From Butyricicoccus sp. (GTDB taxonomy: Bacteria > Bacillota > Clostridia > Oscillospirales > Butyricicoccaceae): 54,527 bases of DNA. Positions 32,667 to 40,541 of the stretch are shown piece after piece; position 1 is the stretch's first letter, and every line of letters begins with the position of its first letter. The notes beneath the pieces were generated by a model, which did no database searches, had not been told where the DNA came from, and worked only from the letters and a program-made list of their open reading frames with translations. The position numbers and the translations under genes are program-made. The stretch lies in the NCBI GenBank assembly GCA_020025755.1, contig JAHHRO010000008.1:1-54527 (forward strand), read 5' to 3'.

Positions 32667-33872
32667 ATGGTTCAAGGTCTTAAGCCGATTTCCAAAATTG
32701 CATCCCAGATCCAGGCGTCTACAACACTGGTGATCGATGCCATGTTCAAGGATATGAAAGCAAGCGGCATCGATGTCGTCGGGTTTGGTGCAGGAGAGCC
32801 TGATTTCCCAACGCCGGAGCATATCAAGCAGGCGGGCATTATGGCGATCGAAAACAACCACACCAAGTATACGCCGGCTTCCGGATTGCTTGACCTCAAA
32901 AAAGCGGCTTGCCATCGTCTGCGCATCGACAACGGACTGGAATACCGTCCGGAGCAGATCTGTGTGGCATCGGGCGCAAAGCATGCCATCTATATTGCAC
33001 TCATGGTGCTGTGTAACCCGGGCGACGAAGTCGTTATTGCCGCGCCATACTGGGTCTCTTACAGCGAAATGGTGCGTCAGGCGGGCGCAAAACCGGTGAT
33101 CGTTGCAGCCGGAGAAGAGGCGCATTTCAAGATCACAGCCGAGCAGCTGGAGGCAGCCATCACACCGGCGACCAAGGTGTTCATGCTCAATTCGCCCTCC
33201 AATCCAACGGGCATGGTCTATACCAAGGACGAGCTGGAAGCGATCGCGGCAGTCTGTGTGAAACATAATATCTATGTATTGGCAGATGATATCTACAGCA
33301 ATCTGGTTTACGATAATTTGGAATATCATTCCATCGCCTCTCTTGGCGAGGAGATCAAGCACCGCTGCATCGTCATCAATGGCGTTTCCAAGTCCTACGC
33401 AATGACTGGATGGCGCATCGGTTATGCAGCAGCAGAGCCGGAGATTGCAAAGGTCATGAGCAACTATGTGAGCCATTCCACCTCCGCGCCCAGCACCGTT
33501 TCTCAGTATGCGGCGATCGAGGCACTCAACGGTCCACAGGAGGATATCGCGGAAATGCGCAAGGCCTTTCAGGCACGCCGTGACCATCTGGTGACACGTA
33601 TGAATGAGATCGAGGGTGTTTCCTGCATCAAGCCGCAAGGTGCGTTCTATGTGATGATGAACATGGAGTCCTTCCTCGGAAAAGAGATGTATGGGCGCAA
33701 GATCACCTGTGATGATGATTTTGCACAGCTGTTTTTGGAGAAGGGACTGGTTGCAACCGTGCCCTGTTCGGCGTTTGCAGCACCAGGATTTATCCGCTGG
33801 AGCTATGCAACCTCTATGCAAGAGATAGATAAGGGTCTGGATCGTCTGGAATCCTTTATTAAAAATGCATAA
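32667..33872 (+). CDS. PLP-dependent aminotransferase, aspartate type (AspB-like)
   Basis: The 401-residue protein is a class I aminotransferase of the Bacillus AspB subgroup. It shows VVGFGAGEPDFPTPEHI, YTPASGLLDLKKA, NSPSNPTGMVYTKDEL, the Asp in LADDIYSNLVYD and the PLP lysine in NGVSKSYAMTGWRIGYA. It most likely transfers amino groups between aspartate or related acids and 2-oxoglutarate; the exact substrate is uncertain. aaggagg precedes the ATG. It has its own promoter and terminator, so it is monocistronic. Confidence 0.9.
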   Translation: MVQGLKPISKIASQIQASTTLVIDAMFKDMKASGIDVVGFGAGEPDFPTPEHIKQAGIMAIENNHTKYTPASGLLDLKKAACHRLRIDNGLEYRPEQICVASGAKHAIYIALMVLCNPGDEVVIAAPYWVSYSEMVRQAGAKPVIVAAGEEAHFKITAEQLEAAITPATKVFMLNSPSNPTGMVYTKDELEAIAAVCVKHNIYVLADDIYSNLVYDNLEYHSIASLGEEIKHRCIVINGVSKSYAMTGWRIGYAAAEPEIAKVMSNYVSHSTSAPSTVSQYAAIEALNGPQEDIAEMRKAFQARRDHLVTRMNEIEGVSCIKPQGAFYVMMNMESFLGKEMYGRKITCDDDFAQLFLEKGLVATVPCSAFAAPGFIRWSYATSMQEIDKGLDRLESFIKNA

Positions 33873-33926
33873 AGTTAGCAATAACCTGTATTTTTTCTTG
33901 CAGGGAGGCTTAAAAACTGTTAAAAT

Positions 33927-33958
33927 AAAGACGGACGTTTTGTCCGTCTTTTTATTTT
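33927..33958 (+). terminator. Terminator of the aminotransferase gene
   Basis: A perfect 9-bp stem (aagacggac at 33928-33936, gtccgtctt at 33942-33950) with a 5-base loop is followed by T-rich sequence. Confidence 0.88.
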
Positions 33959-33999
33959 TCACTATCTGAAATTTTTTATTGTGAAAGGAATGTCTGACA

Positions 34000-35430
34000 T
34001 TGAGCGCTGTTTATGAAAGTCCGTTTTCGGCACGTTATGCTTCTGAGGAAATGTTGTATGTATTCTCCCCAGATATGAAATTTACCACATGGAGACGCCT
34101 GTGGATCTCTCTGGCAAAGGCAGAGAAGGCTCTCGGTCTCAATATTACCCAAGAGCAGATCGATGAGATGGAAGCCAATGTGGAGAATATCGACTATGCA
34201 GTCGCACGCGCACGGGAAAAGGAAGTGCGCCATGATGTTATGAGCCATGTTTATGCATTCGGTAAGGTTGCACCAAAGGCAGCCGGCATCATCCATCTGG
34301 GTGCAACAAGTGCTTATGTGGGAGACAATACCGATATCATCCAGCTGCGTGAGGGTCTGCTGCTCGTGCGCAAGAAGCTCGTTGCTGTGCTGGACAAGCT
34401 ATCTGTTTTTGCAGAGGATCATAAGGCACAGCCAACCTTGGGATTTACCCATTTCCAGCCCGCACAGCTGACCACCGTGGGCAAGCGTGCCACACTCTGG
34501 ATGAATGAACTGCTGATGGATCTGGACGAAGTCAACTTCCGTCTGGAAAATCTGCGTATGCTCGGCTCCAAGGGCACGACCGGCACACAGGCTTCCTTTG
34601 TAGAGTTGTTCGACGGTGACGGCGAAAAGATCAAGAAGATGGAACAGATGATCGCAGACGACTTTGGCTTTGCAGGTGTGACACCGGTTTCCGGTCAGAC
34701 CTATTCCCGTAAGATCGATGCACAGGTGCTTGCGACCCTGTCCGGCATTGCACAGTCCGCAGGTAAGTTTGCAACCGATCTGCGCCTTTTGCAGCATCTC
34801 AAGGAGATCGAGGAGCCATTTGAAGCACATCAGATCGGTTCTTCTGCAATGCCGTATAAGCGCAATCCCATGCGCTCCGAGCGCATCTGTGCTTTGGCAC
34901 GTTATGTCATCTGCGACAGCCTGAACCCTGCATTCACCGCATATAACCAGTGGTTCGAGCGCACACTCGATGACTCTGCAAATAAGCGTATCTCCGTTCC
35001 GGAGGCGTTCCTTGCGGTGGATGCCATCCTGAATATCATGATCAATGTCGTTTCCGGTCTGGTCGTGTATCCAAAGGTCATCCATCAGCGCGTGATGAAC
35101 GAACTGCCCTTCATGGCAACCGAAAATATCATGATGAGTGCAGTCAAGCGCGGCGGCAACCGTCAGGAGCTGCATGAGCAGATCCGTACCCATTCTATGG
35201 CGGCAGGCAAGCGCATCAAGGAGGAAGGTCTGGAAAATGACCTGATCGACCGCATTGCAGCCGATCCGATGTTCGGTTTGACCCGTGAGGAGATCCTTGC
35301 CGAGCTCGATCCGGCTCGCTATATCGGCCGCTGCCCCGAGCAGGTGGACGATTTCCTGCGTGATGAAGTCAAGCCGCGTATCGCCCCATATCAGGATGAT
35401 GGCGAGATTACCGTGGAAATCAACCTGTAA
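34000..35430 (+). CDS. purB: Adenylosuccinate lyase
   Basis: PurB acts twice in purine synthesis, on SAICAR and on adenylosuccinate. The 476-residue protein belongs to the fumarase/aspartase superfamily. It has the histidine motif HLGATSAYVGDNTD, PTLGFTHFQPAQLTTVGKR, and the signature GSSAMPYKRNPMRSE. The start is a TTG at 34000 (SAVYESPFSARYASEEM), with aagg 11 bases upstream; no in-frame ATG fits. It stands apart from other pur genes. The next promoter (secD) follows within 15 bases. Confidence 0.95.
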   Translation: MSAVYESPFSARYASEEMLYVFSPDMKFTTWRRLWISLAKAEKALGLNITQEQIDEMEANVENIDYAVARAREKEVRHDVMSHVYAFGKVAPKAAGIIHLGATSAYVGDNTDIIQLREGLLLVRKKLVAVLDKLSVFAEDHKAQPTLGFTHFQPAQLTTVGKRATLWMNELLMDLDEVNFRLENLRMLGSKGTTGTQASFVELFDGDGEKIKKMEQMIADDFGFAGVTPVSGQTYSRKIDAQVLATLSGIAQSAGKFATDLRLLQHLKEIEEPFEAHQIGSSAMPYKRNPMRSERICALARYVICDSLNPAFTAYNQWFERTLDDSANKRISVPEAFLAVDAILNIMINVVSGLVVYPKVIHQRVMNELPFMATENIMMSAVKRGGNRQELHEQIRTHSMAAGKRIKEEGLENDLIDRIAADPMFGLTREEILAELDPARYIGRCPEQVDDFLRDEVKPRIAPYQDDGEITVEINL

Positions 35431-35442
35431 GGAAGAAGTGCT

Positions 35443-35471
35443 TTGACTTTTTTCGTGCAAAGTGCTATAAT
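35443..35471 (+). promoter_or_regulatory. Promoter of secD-secF
   Basis: ttgact (35443-35448) and tataat (35466-35471) are 17 bases apart, 38 bases upstream of the secD GTG. Confidence 0.8.
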
Positions 35472-35509
35472 ACACGTCATGTGTATCAAATCTTAGGAGG
35501 GTTAGAAAC

Positions 35510-36844
35510 GTGAAAAAGAGCATTTTCTCTTTCATTGCTGTTTTGCTTGTGATCGGTGTCATGGCAGCGGCAGTGATCACCGGATTTACCATTCCGGGCG
35601 GCTTCGTAACGCCGGTCAATATGTCGGCGGAAGAAGCTGCAAATGCAAAGGTAATTATTCCAAGCATCCATGATGCAACCAACGGCATCCGCCGTGGTTT
35701 GGATCTCGTAGGCGGTTCGTCCATCACATTCGAGGCCGATCTGCCGGATGACTATGACAGCAAGAACCTGTCGGACGATATGAGTACGGCACAGAGCCTG
35801 CTTCGCAGCCGCTTGACCGCGGAAGGATACACCGAAGCAAATGTGTCCATTCAGGGCGATAACCGTCTGCTGGTTGAGATCCCGAATATCAAGAATCCGG
35901 AGGACGCTGTACAGATGCTGGGCAAGACCGCAAAGCTCACCTTTGTGGATATGGCAGGCAAAGAATGGCTGACCGGTGCAGATGTCAAAAAGGCAACCGC
36001 TGTCTTTGGTGCTGCCTCTGCAAGCTCTGTGGTCAGTGAGTGGTATGTTGCGCTGGAGTTCAAGTCCGACGCGGTACAAAAGTTCTATGAGGCAACCAGT
36101 GCGATCTCAAAAATGGATCCGCTCAACGGACAGAATCGCCTGGCGATCGTGCTGGACGAGGAGATCGTATCGGCACCGGGCGTTTCCGAGGCGATCAACA
36201 GCTCCACCTGCTCCATCAATGGCAACTTCACCGAAGAATCTGCGCGTGAACTGGCAAACCTCATCAATGTTGGTCAGCTGCCGTTCTCTCTCAATCAGGT
36301 AGAGCTGCGCTCTGTAGGTCCGCAGCTGGGTGCAAATGCACTCCAGACAAGCGTTTATGCAGCGGCAATCGGTATTGCGCTCGTCTGCATCTTCATGATC
36401 GTTGTCTATCGTCTGCCGGGCTTTATCGCCTGCATCGCACTGGCATTTTACTGCACATTGGAACTGATCGTACTCGGTCTGCTGCATGTCAATTTGTCCC
36501 TCCCGGGGATCGCAGGCATTATCCTGTCCATTGGTATGGCGGTCGATGCGAACGTCATCATCTTTGAACGTATCAAGGAAGAACTGCGCGCGGGCAAGAC
36601 GGTAAAGGCTGCCATTGATTCCGGATTTAAGCGTGCATTTACCGCGATCCTGGACTCCAATATCACCACCCTGATCGCAGCCGGTGTCCTGTATTTTCTG
36701 GGAACCGGTACGATCGTAGGTTTTGCAACTACATTGGGACTGGGCGTTATCCTGTCTATGTTCACCGCGTTGACCCTGACACATTTCCTGCTCAACCGCA
36801 TGGTTGATTTCAAGATCCGCAACGCGAAGGTTTATGGCGCATAA
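35510..36844 (+). CDS. secD: Protein translocase subunit SecD
   Basis: SecD, with SecF, uses the proton or sodium gradient to help pull proteins out of the SecYEG channel. The 444-residue protein has an N-terminal membrane helix (5-25), the periplasmic-type P1 region with GLDLVGGSSITFEAD, and five C-terminal helices. The conserved membrane motifs are SIGMAVDANVIIFERIKEE and GFKRAFTAILDSNITTL. It is short for SecD, as is normal in Clostridia. The GTG start has taggaggg upstream. secF follows 16 bases later. Confidence 0.95.
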   Translation: MKKSIFSFIAVLLVIGVMAAAVITGFTIPGGFVTPVNMSAEEAANAKVIIPSIHDATNGIRRGLDLVGGSSITFEADLPDDYDSKNLSDDMSTAQSLLRSRLTAEGYTEANVSIQGDNRLLVEIPNIKNPEDAVQMLGKTAKLTFVDMAGKEWLTGADVKKATAVFGAASASSVVSEWYVALEFKSDAVQKFYEATSAISKMDPLNGQNRLAIVLDEEIVSAPGVSEAINSSTCSINGNFTEESARELANLINVGQLPFSLNQVELRSVGPQLGANALQTSVYAAAIGIALVCIFMIVVYRLPGFIACIALAFYCTLELIVLGLLHVNLSLPGIAGIILSIGMAVDANVIIFERIKEELRAGKTVKAAIDSGFKRAFTAILDSNITTLIAAGVLYFLGTGTIVGFATTLGLGVILSMFTALTLTHFLLNRMVDFKIRNAKVYGA

Positions 36845-36860
36845 GAAAGGAGGAATTGGA

Positions 36861-37778
36861 ATGAAGAATCAATTTTCTATTGTAAAGCATTTTAAGATTT
36901 TCACGATCATTTCGATTCTGCTGTGCATTACAGGTCTTGTGAGCCTGCTCGCGCTGCCGTTTGGCGTGAATCTTTATAACTTCGATATCGACTTTGCAGG
37001 TGGTACGCAGATGGAATTCCGTATGCCGAACACGAAGCTCGATGCAAATGTACTGCGTGAGATCCAAGATCTCGTGAAAGACAAAACGGGCGTGACCCCG
37101 AACGCACCGCAGATCACAGGTGAGCAGAACAATGAGGTCATTGTTCGCTCAACAAGCCTTACCAGCGAGCAGCGTGCATCTGTCATCGCTGCAATGCAGG
37201 AAAAGTACAAGCTGACCGATGATGACCTGCTCTCAAATGAGGATGTAGGAAAGACAGTCGGTGATGACCTCAAGAAAGCGGCACTGTCTTCCGCGGTGCT
37301 CGCAGTCATCCTGATGCTGGTATATATTTCCTTCCGCTTTGAGTTTACCTCTGGTCTTGCAGCTGTGCTTTGTCTCGTGCATGATCTTCTGGTGATGCTC
37401 TCGGTTTATGTGATCTTCCAGCTGCCATTCAACCAGAACTTTATTGCATGTGCGCTGACCATTCTCGGCTACTCCATCAATGCGTCCATTATCGTATTTG
37501 ACCGTATCCGAGAGAACTTGCGCACGGCACGCAAGGAAAGCTTCGAGGACATTGCAGATCGTTCGATCTGGCAGACTATGGGCCGTACCATCAATACCAC
37601 TTTGACCACTATGTTTACCATCGGTATGGTATTCATTCTGGGTGTACCGTCCCTGCGTGATTTTACCCTGCCCCTGCTTATCGGTATCATTTCGGGTGCG
37701 TATTCCTCGATCTTCCTTTCCAGCTCTCTGTGGGCATTCTTCAGAAAGCGTTTGAAAAAGCGTCATCACGCTGCATAA
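36861..37778 (+). CDS. secF: Protein translocase subunit SecF
   Basis: The 305-residue partner of SecD has an N-terminal membrane helix (about 13-33), the FDIDFAGGTQMEFRM motif, and five further helices. The family signatures are ALTILGYSINASIIVFDRIREN and SIWQTMGRTINTTLTT. The start at 36861 (MKNQFSIVKHFK) has ggagg upstream; the longer frame to 36804 lies inside secD. A hairpin terminator follows. Confidence 0.95.
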   Translation: MKNQFSIVKHFKIFTIISILLCITGLVSLLALPFGVNLYNFDIDFAGGTQMEFRMPNTKLDANVLREIQDLVKDKTGVTPNAPQITGEQNNEVIVRSTSLTSEQRASVIAAMQEKYKLTDDDLLSNEDVGKTVGDDLKKAALSSAVLAVILMLVYISFRFEFTSGLAAVLCLVHDLLVMLSVYVIFQLPFNQNFIACALTILGYSINASIIVFDRIRENLRTARKESFEDIADRSIWQTMGRTINTTLTTMFTIGMVFILGVPSLRDFTLPLLIGIISGAYSSIFLSSSLWAFFRKRLKKRHHAA

Positions 37779-37810
37779 CTGCATGACCATAGGATGGATC
37801 ATGGCACCAC

Positions 37811-37842
37811 AAAAGCCAAGGAAATACCTTGGCTTTTGTTCT
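37811..37842 (+). terminator. Terminator of secD-secF
   Basis: A perfect 11-bp stem (aaaagccaagg at 37811-37821, ccttggctttt at 37827-37837) with a 5-base loop is followed by T-rich sequence. Confidence 0.85.
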
Positions 37843-37878
37843 TTGGAAGTCATAGAACAACAAAAAGGAGTGTATGAT

Positions 37879-38676
37879 ATGCGTTTGGGAATTTCTACCG
37901 CTTGTTTTTATCCCGAGCCGATCGAGGTCGCTGTAGAGCGGATCGCCGTATTGGGGTTTCACACAATGGAAATCTTTTTTAATACAGAGAGTGAATATGA
38001 TGCGCCGTTTCTCAGGCAGCTCAAGAGAGCGGCGGAGCGGCATGCGATTGATATCGTGTCCATCCATCCGTATACATCACTCATGGAAGGGATGCTTCTG
38101 TTTTCTGCCTATCCGCGCCGGACAGAGGACGGTTTTGCACAGTACCGCCGCTATATGGAGGCAGCAAAGTATCTCGGCGCGCGCTATCTGACCTTCCACG
38201 GGGAACGCTTCATGGGAGAGGAGAGCCTGTTTGACCACATGGAACGGGCGTATACGGTCTATCATCGGCTGTGTGCCATGGCAGATGAAATCGGCATCAC
38301 GCTGACGCAGGAGAATGTCGCATGGTGCAAATCCAGAGAACCACGCTATCTGCATTTGCTCGAGGAACATGTGCCTGAACTGCATTATACGCTTGACCTC
38401 AAGCAGGCCAGCCGTGCCGGATATCATTGGGCGGAATACCTCGATATCATGGGGGAACGGCTCTATAATATCCACATCAACGATTATGACGACACCCATA
38501 GCTGTTTACTGCCGGGAGATGGCAGCGTGGAATATACCGCGCTGCAAAAGGCACTGGACGGGATCGGATATGACAGGCAAATGCTGATCGAGGTGTATTC
38601 CTCCAATTTTAAGGAGGATCGTGAGATCGCATGTGCCGCAGAGGTCTTGCAGCAGCAAATGCATTGCAGGCTCTGA
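37879..38676 (+). CDS. Sugar phosphate isomerase/epimerase family (TIM barrel)
   Basis: The 265-residue protein is of the xylose isomerase-like TIM-barrel type (AP endonuclease family 2). It begins MRLGISTACFYPEP and has metal/catalytic positions in LTQENVAW (Glu), YTLDLKQASRAG (Asp), HINDYDD (His, Asp) and LIEVYSS (Glu). These enzymes isomerise or epimerise sugars or act on myo-inositol derivatives; the substrate here is unknown. The ATG at 37879 has aaaggag upstream. The longer frame to 37783 runs through the secF terminator, so I reject it. Confidence 0.8.
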   Translation: MRLGISTACFYPEPIEVAVERIAVLGFHTMEIFFNTESEYDAPFLRQLKRAAERHAIDIVSIHPYTSLMEGMLLFSAYPRRTEDGFAQYRRYMEAAKYLGARYLTFHGERFMGEESLFDHMERAYTVYHRLCAMADEIGITLTQENVAWCKSREPRYLHLLEEHVPELHYTLDLKQASRAGYHWAEYLDIMGERLYNIHINDYDDTHSCLLPGDGSVEYTALQKALDGIGYDRQMLIEVYSSNFKEDREIACAAEVLQQQMHCRL

Positions 38677-38801
38677 CGGCTTTGCGCACGCAGGGATATG
38701 CGTCACAGCCGCAGCAGATCTTGGGGAAGGATCGGGAAGGACTCAAAAAGTTTTGTTGTTTTTACAAAAAACCTCTTTGCGCTGGACTGGTGATATGGTA
38801 A
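38631..38801 (+). CDS. Possible small ORF, 56 residues
   Basis: An ORF from ATG 38631 to TAA 38801 overlaps the end of the epimerase gene by 46 bases. aaggagg (38611-38617) lies 13 bases upstream, longer than ideal. The predicted peptide reads MCRRGLAAANALQALTALRT at the start and ends in a Cys/Lys-rich part (KKFCCFYKKP). The 3' end coincides with the extended -10 box of the nrdR promoter. It could be a real coupled small gene, a decayed remnant or chance. No family is recognised. Confidence 0.25.
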   Translation: MCRRGLAAANALQALTALRTQGYASQPQQILGKDREGLKKFCCFYKKPLCAGLVIW

Positions 38802-38804
38802 AAT
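38777..38804 (+). promoter_or_regulatory. Promoter of nrdR
   Basis: ttgcgc (38777-38782) and taaaat (38799-38804) are 16 bases apart, and the -10 has the TGn extension (tgg at 38796-38798). The nrdR ATG is 60 bases further on. Confidence 0.55.
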
Positions 38805-38864
38805 AAAAAAGAAATAAGGATTTCAGCGATTCAATCGAATTTAGAATAGAGAGAGTGATTTTTT

Positions 38865-39323
38865 ATGAAGTGCCCGTTCTGTAACTATCCAGACAGCAAG
38901 GTAGTAGATTCGCGCCCCACTGATGAAGGAACCAGCATTCGCCGCAGACGGGAATGTCTTCAGTGCCTCAAGCGTTTTACGACCTATGAAACCGTGGAAC
39001 GGTTGCCTTTGATGCTCGTCAAGCGCGATGGGACACGAGAGCCATATAACCGCCATAAGCTGCTTTCGGGCGTCATGAAAGCCTGTGAGAAGCGTCCCGT
39101 ACCGCAGGCACGGCTGGAACAGCTGATCGATTCTGTAGAGCAGAAATTGTTTGGAACATTGGAGAGTGAGATCTCCTCCCAAAAGATCGGTGAAATGGTG
39201 ATGCAGGAACTCAAAAATGTAGATGAAGTGGCATATGTGCGCTTTGCGTCCGTATATCGCCAGTTCAAGGATATCAATACTTTTTTGGACGAACTCAATT
39301 CGCTTTTGCAGAGCAAAACATAA
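38865..39323 (+). CDS. nrdR: Transcriptional repressor NrdR
   Basis: NrdR senses (d)ATP and represses ribonucleotide reductase genes. The 152-residue protein has the N-terminal zinc ribbon MKCPFCNYPDSKVVDSR with CxxC pairs (CPFC, CLQC), the conserved RRRRECLQCLKRFTTYE, and an ATP-cone domain (about 48-138). No nrd gene is in the window, and I did not find a clear NrdR box pair upstream, so autoregulation is not evident. Confidence 0.96.
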   Translation: MKCPFCNYPDSKVVDSRPTDEGTSIRRRRECLQCLKRFTTYETVERLPLMLVKRDGTREPYNRHKLLSGVMKACEKRPVPQARLEQLIDSVEQKLFGTLESEISSQKIGEMVMQELKNVDEVAYVRFASVYRQFKDINTFLDELNSLLQSKT

Positions 39324-39366
39324 GCGAGATAAACAGTTGACTTTATGCCCAAATGGAGGAAAATCA

Positions 39367-39984
39367 ATGGAAGCAGCAACAACAGTTGGATGGGATGCGA
39401 TCACACAGGCAATGCGTAAGCAATATCCAGAGCAAACAGCACCAACACATTATGCGCCTCTCGTGAGCTACCGTCTGGGTGGAGACGATCCCCTGGATGG
39501 CATCAGCATTTATGACGGCGGGTCGTTCTATCATTTTGTAACCTATGGATTTTCAGAGCTTTATGAAAAGGAATCAGAACAGCGCGATTACAGTGGGTTT
39601 GGGTTTGAGTTGACGCTCAAGGTTGCAAAGAATGGCATCCGTAAGCGAGAGCGCGAACAGAAGAATATTTGTGGCATTTTGCAGACCATTGCGCGGATGT
39701 CATTTGAAAATGGTGAGATCTTCCAGCCGGAAGAATATATCTACACCGGACAGACCACGGGGATGGATGCAGACGGAACCTCCGCCATCAGCGGATTTTT
39801 GACGATGGAGGATGATGCATTGGGTACGATCCATACACCAAATGGAAGCGTGCAGTTTGTACAGCTGGTCGGGGCAACGGATGCCGAACTGCGGCAGCTG
39901 GTGGATGGCAAACAAACCGTTCGAGAGATTCTGCGCCGGATCCCTGGTGGCATCACGGATTATCTAAGAACTTCTTGTTTATAA
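39367..39984 (+). CDS. SUFU-domain protein (suppressor of fused family)
   Basis: The 205-residue protein fits the bacterial suppressor-of-fused (SUFU) domain. It has DGISIYDGGSFYHFVTYGFSEL, the SGFGFELTLKVAK motif, and the C-terminal GATDAELRQL followed by a short helix. In bacteria this fold is known as an immunity or accessory protein in polymorphic toxin loci and also occurs alone. I chose ATG 39367, with ggagg upstream; the longer frame enters nrdR. No toxin gene is nearby. It is followed after 31 bases by a small unknown gene. Confidence 0.8.
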   Translation: MEAATTVGWDAITQAMRKQYPEQTAPTHYAPLVSYRLGGDDPLDGISIYDGGSFYHFVTYGFSELYEKESEQRDYSGFGFELTLKVAKNGIRKREREQKNICGILQTIARMSFENGEIFQPEEYIYTGQTTGMDADGTSAISGFLTMEDDALGTIHTPNGSVQFVQLVGATDAELRQLVDGKQTVREILRRIPGGITDYLRTSCL

Positions 39985-40015
39985 GGAAACGCTGTAAACG
40001 AGAGGGGCAGTGCAA

Positions 40016-40219
40016 GTGCAACGTGGCCAAAATGATAAATACGCAAGAGTAGTTACCAGATCTGGTGAGGTTCGGGTCGAGATCTTTACAAGATACGGCT
40101 GGGAACTGGATGCACAGGCAGAAACGATCGTGGTTGATGGAAAAGAGTATATTACCATTATCATGATCCATCATATCATGAGCCTAGTCAGTCAGGGATA
40201 TGAAATTGAATATGTATGA
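40016..40219 (+). CDS. Small unknown protein, 67 residues
   Basis: This short protein begins at GTG 40016, with gagaggggc eight bases upstream (GTG 40010 is in frame but too close to the site). It has an N-terminal beta-like part (KYARVVTRSGEVRVEIFTRYG) and a hydrophobic helix (YITIIMIHHIMSLVSQGYE). I do not recognise it. It lies between the SUFU gene and a clear terminator, so it is the last gene of that transcript. Confidence 0.6.
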   Translation: MQRGQNDKYARVVTRSGEVRVEIFTRYGWELDAQAETIVVDGKEYITIIMIHHIMSLVSQGYEIEYV

Positions 40220-40242
40220 AAAGGGGGCAGGGGATTGCCTCA

Positions 40243-40272
40243 GAAAAGTGGTTCGATGAACCACTTTTTTTA
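40243..40272 (+). terminator. Terminator after the SUFU unit
   Basis: A perfect 11-bp stem (aaaagtggttc at 40244-40254, gaaccactttt at 40258-40268) with a 3-base loop runs into T residues. Confidence 0.88.
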
Positions 40273-40309
40273 TTGTCACAATGCCTGAGGGGGGGCGTCA
40301 CTCTGATCC

Positions 40310-40435
40310 ATGACAGGATCATCTCATATGAATTATACAAAACCTAGGTTTACTAAAAAGAAAATACGAAAAACACTAAAGCAGAAAAACTTTGCCGACC
40401 CTACATCGATTTATCCAAATAACTTTACAACGTAA
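40310..40435 (+). CDS. Possible small basic peptide, 41 residues
   Basis: In the otherwise gene-free 40273-40470 stretch, an ORF from ATG 40310 to TAA 40435 encodes a lysine-rich peptide (inner part NYTKPRFTKKKIRKTLKQK, ending in SIYPNNFTT). An in-frame ATG at 40328 is an alternative start. It is more AT-rich than its neighbours. The upstream G-run (about 40288-40294) is too far for a good ribosome site, and no clear promoter is seen. A perfect palindrome lies inside it (40340-40351). I consider it a weak candidate. Confidence 0.25.
   Translation: MTGSSHMNYTKPRFTKKKIRKTLKQKNFADPTSIYPNNFTT
40340..40351. repeat. 12-bp palindrome aaacctaggttt
   Basis: A perfect 12-bp palindrome in the AT-rich gap between the SUFU unit and fabD. 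No gene start lies close enough to assign it as an operator, apart from the weak ORF that contains it. Confidence 0.4.
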
Positions 40436-40470
40436 CGGGGATCATACAAACGAGGTCGATTCGCACCCAT

Positions 40471-40512
40471 AAAAAAACCCTCTGACCTGACCCAAGAGGG
40501 GCAGATCAGAGG
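40471..40512 (-). terminator. Terminator of fabD
   Basis: On the minus strand a long imperfect stem (arms about 40512-40498 and 40493-40479, 4-base loop) is followed by seven T residues (40477-40471), 30 bases after the fabD stop. Confidence 0.85.
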
Positions 40513-40541
40513 AAGGAGGATCTCAAATCGCTTGATTTAAT

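Noticed and set aside
37783..37878. Longer start for the TIM-barrel epimerase
   Set aside because: It would translate through the secF terminator hairpin; ATG 37879 has a proper ribosome site.
38677..38864. NrdR boxes in front of nrdR
   Set aside because: I found no pair of 16-bp NrdR-type palindromes in the gap.
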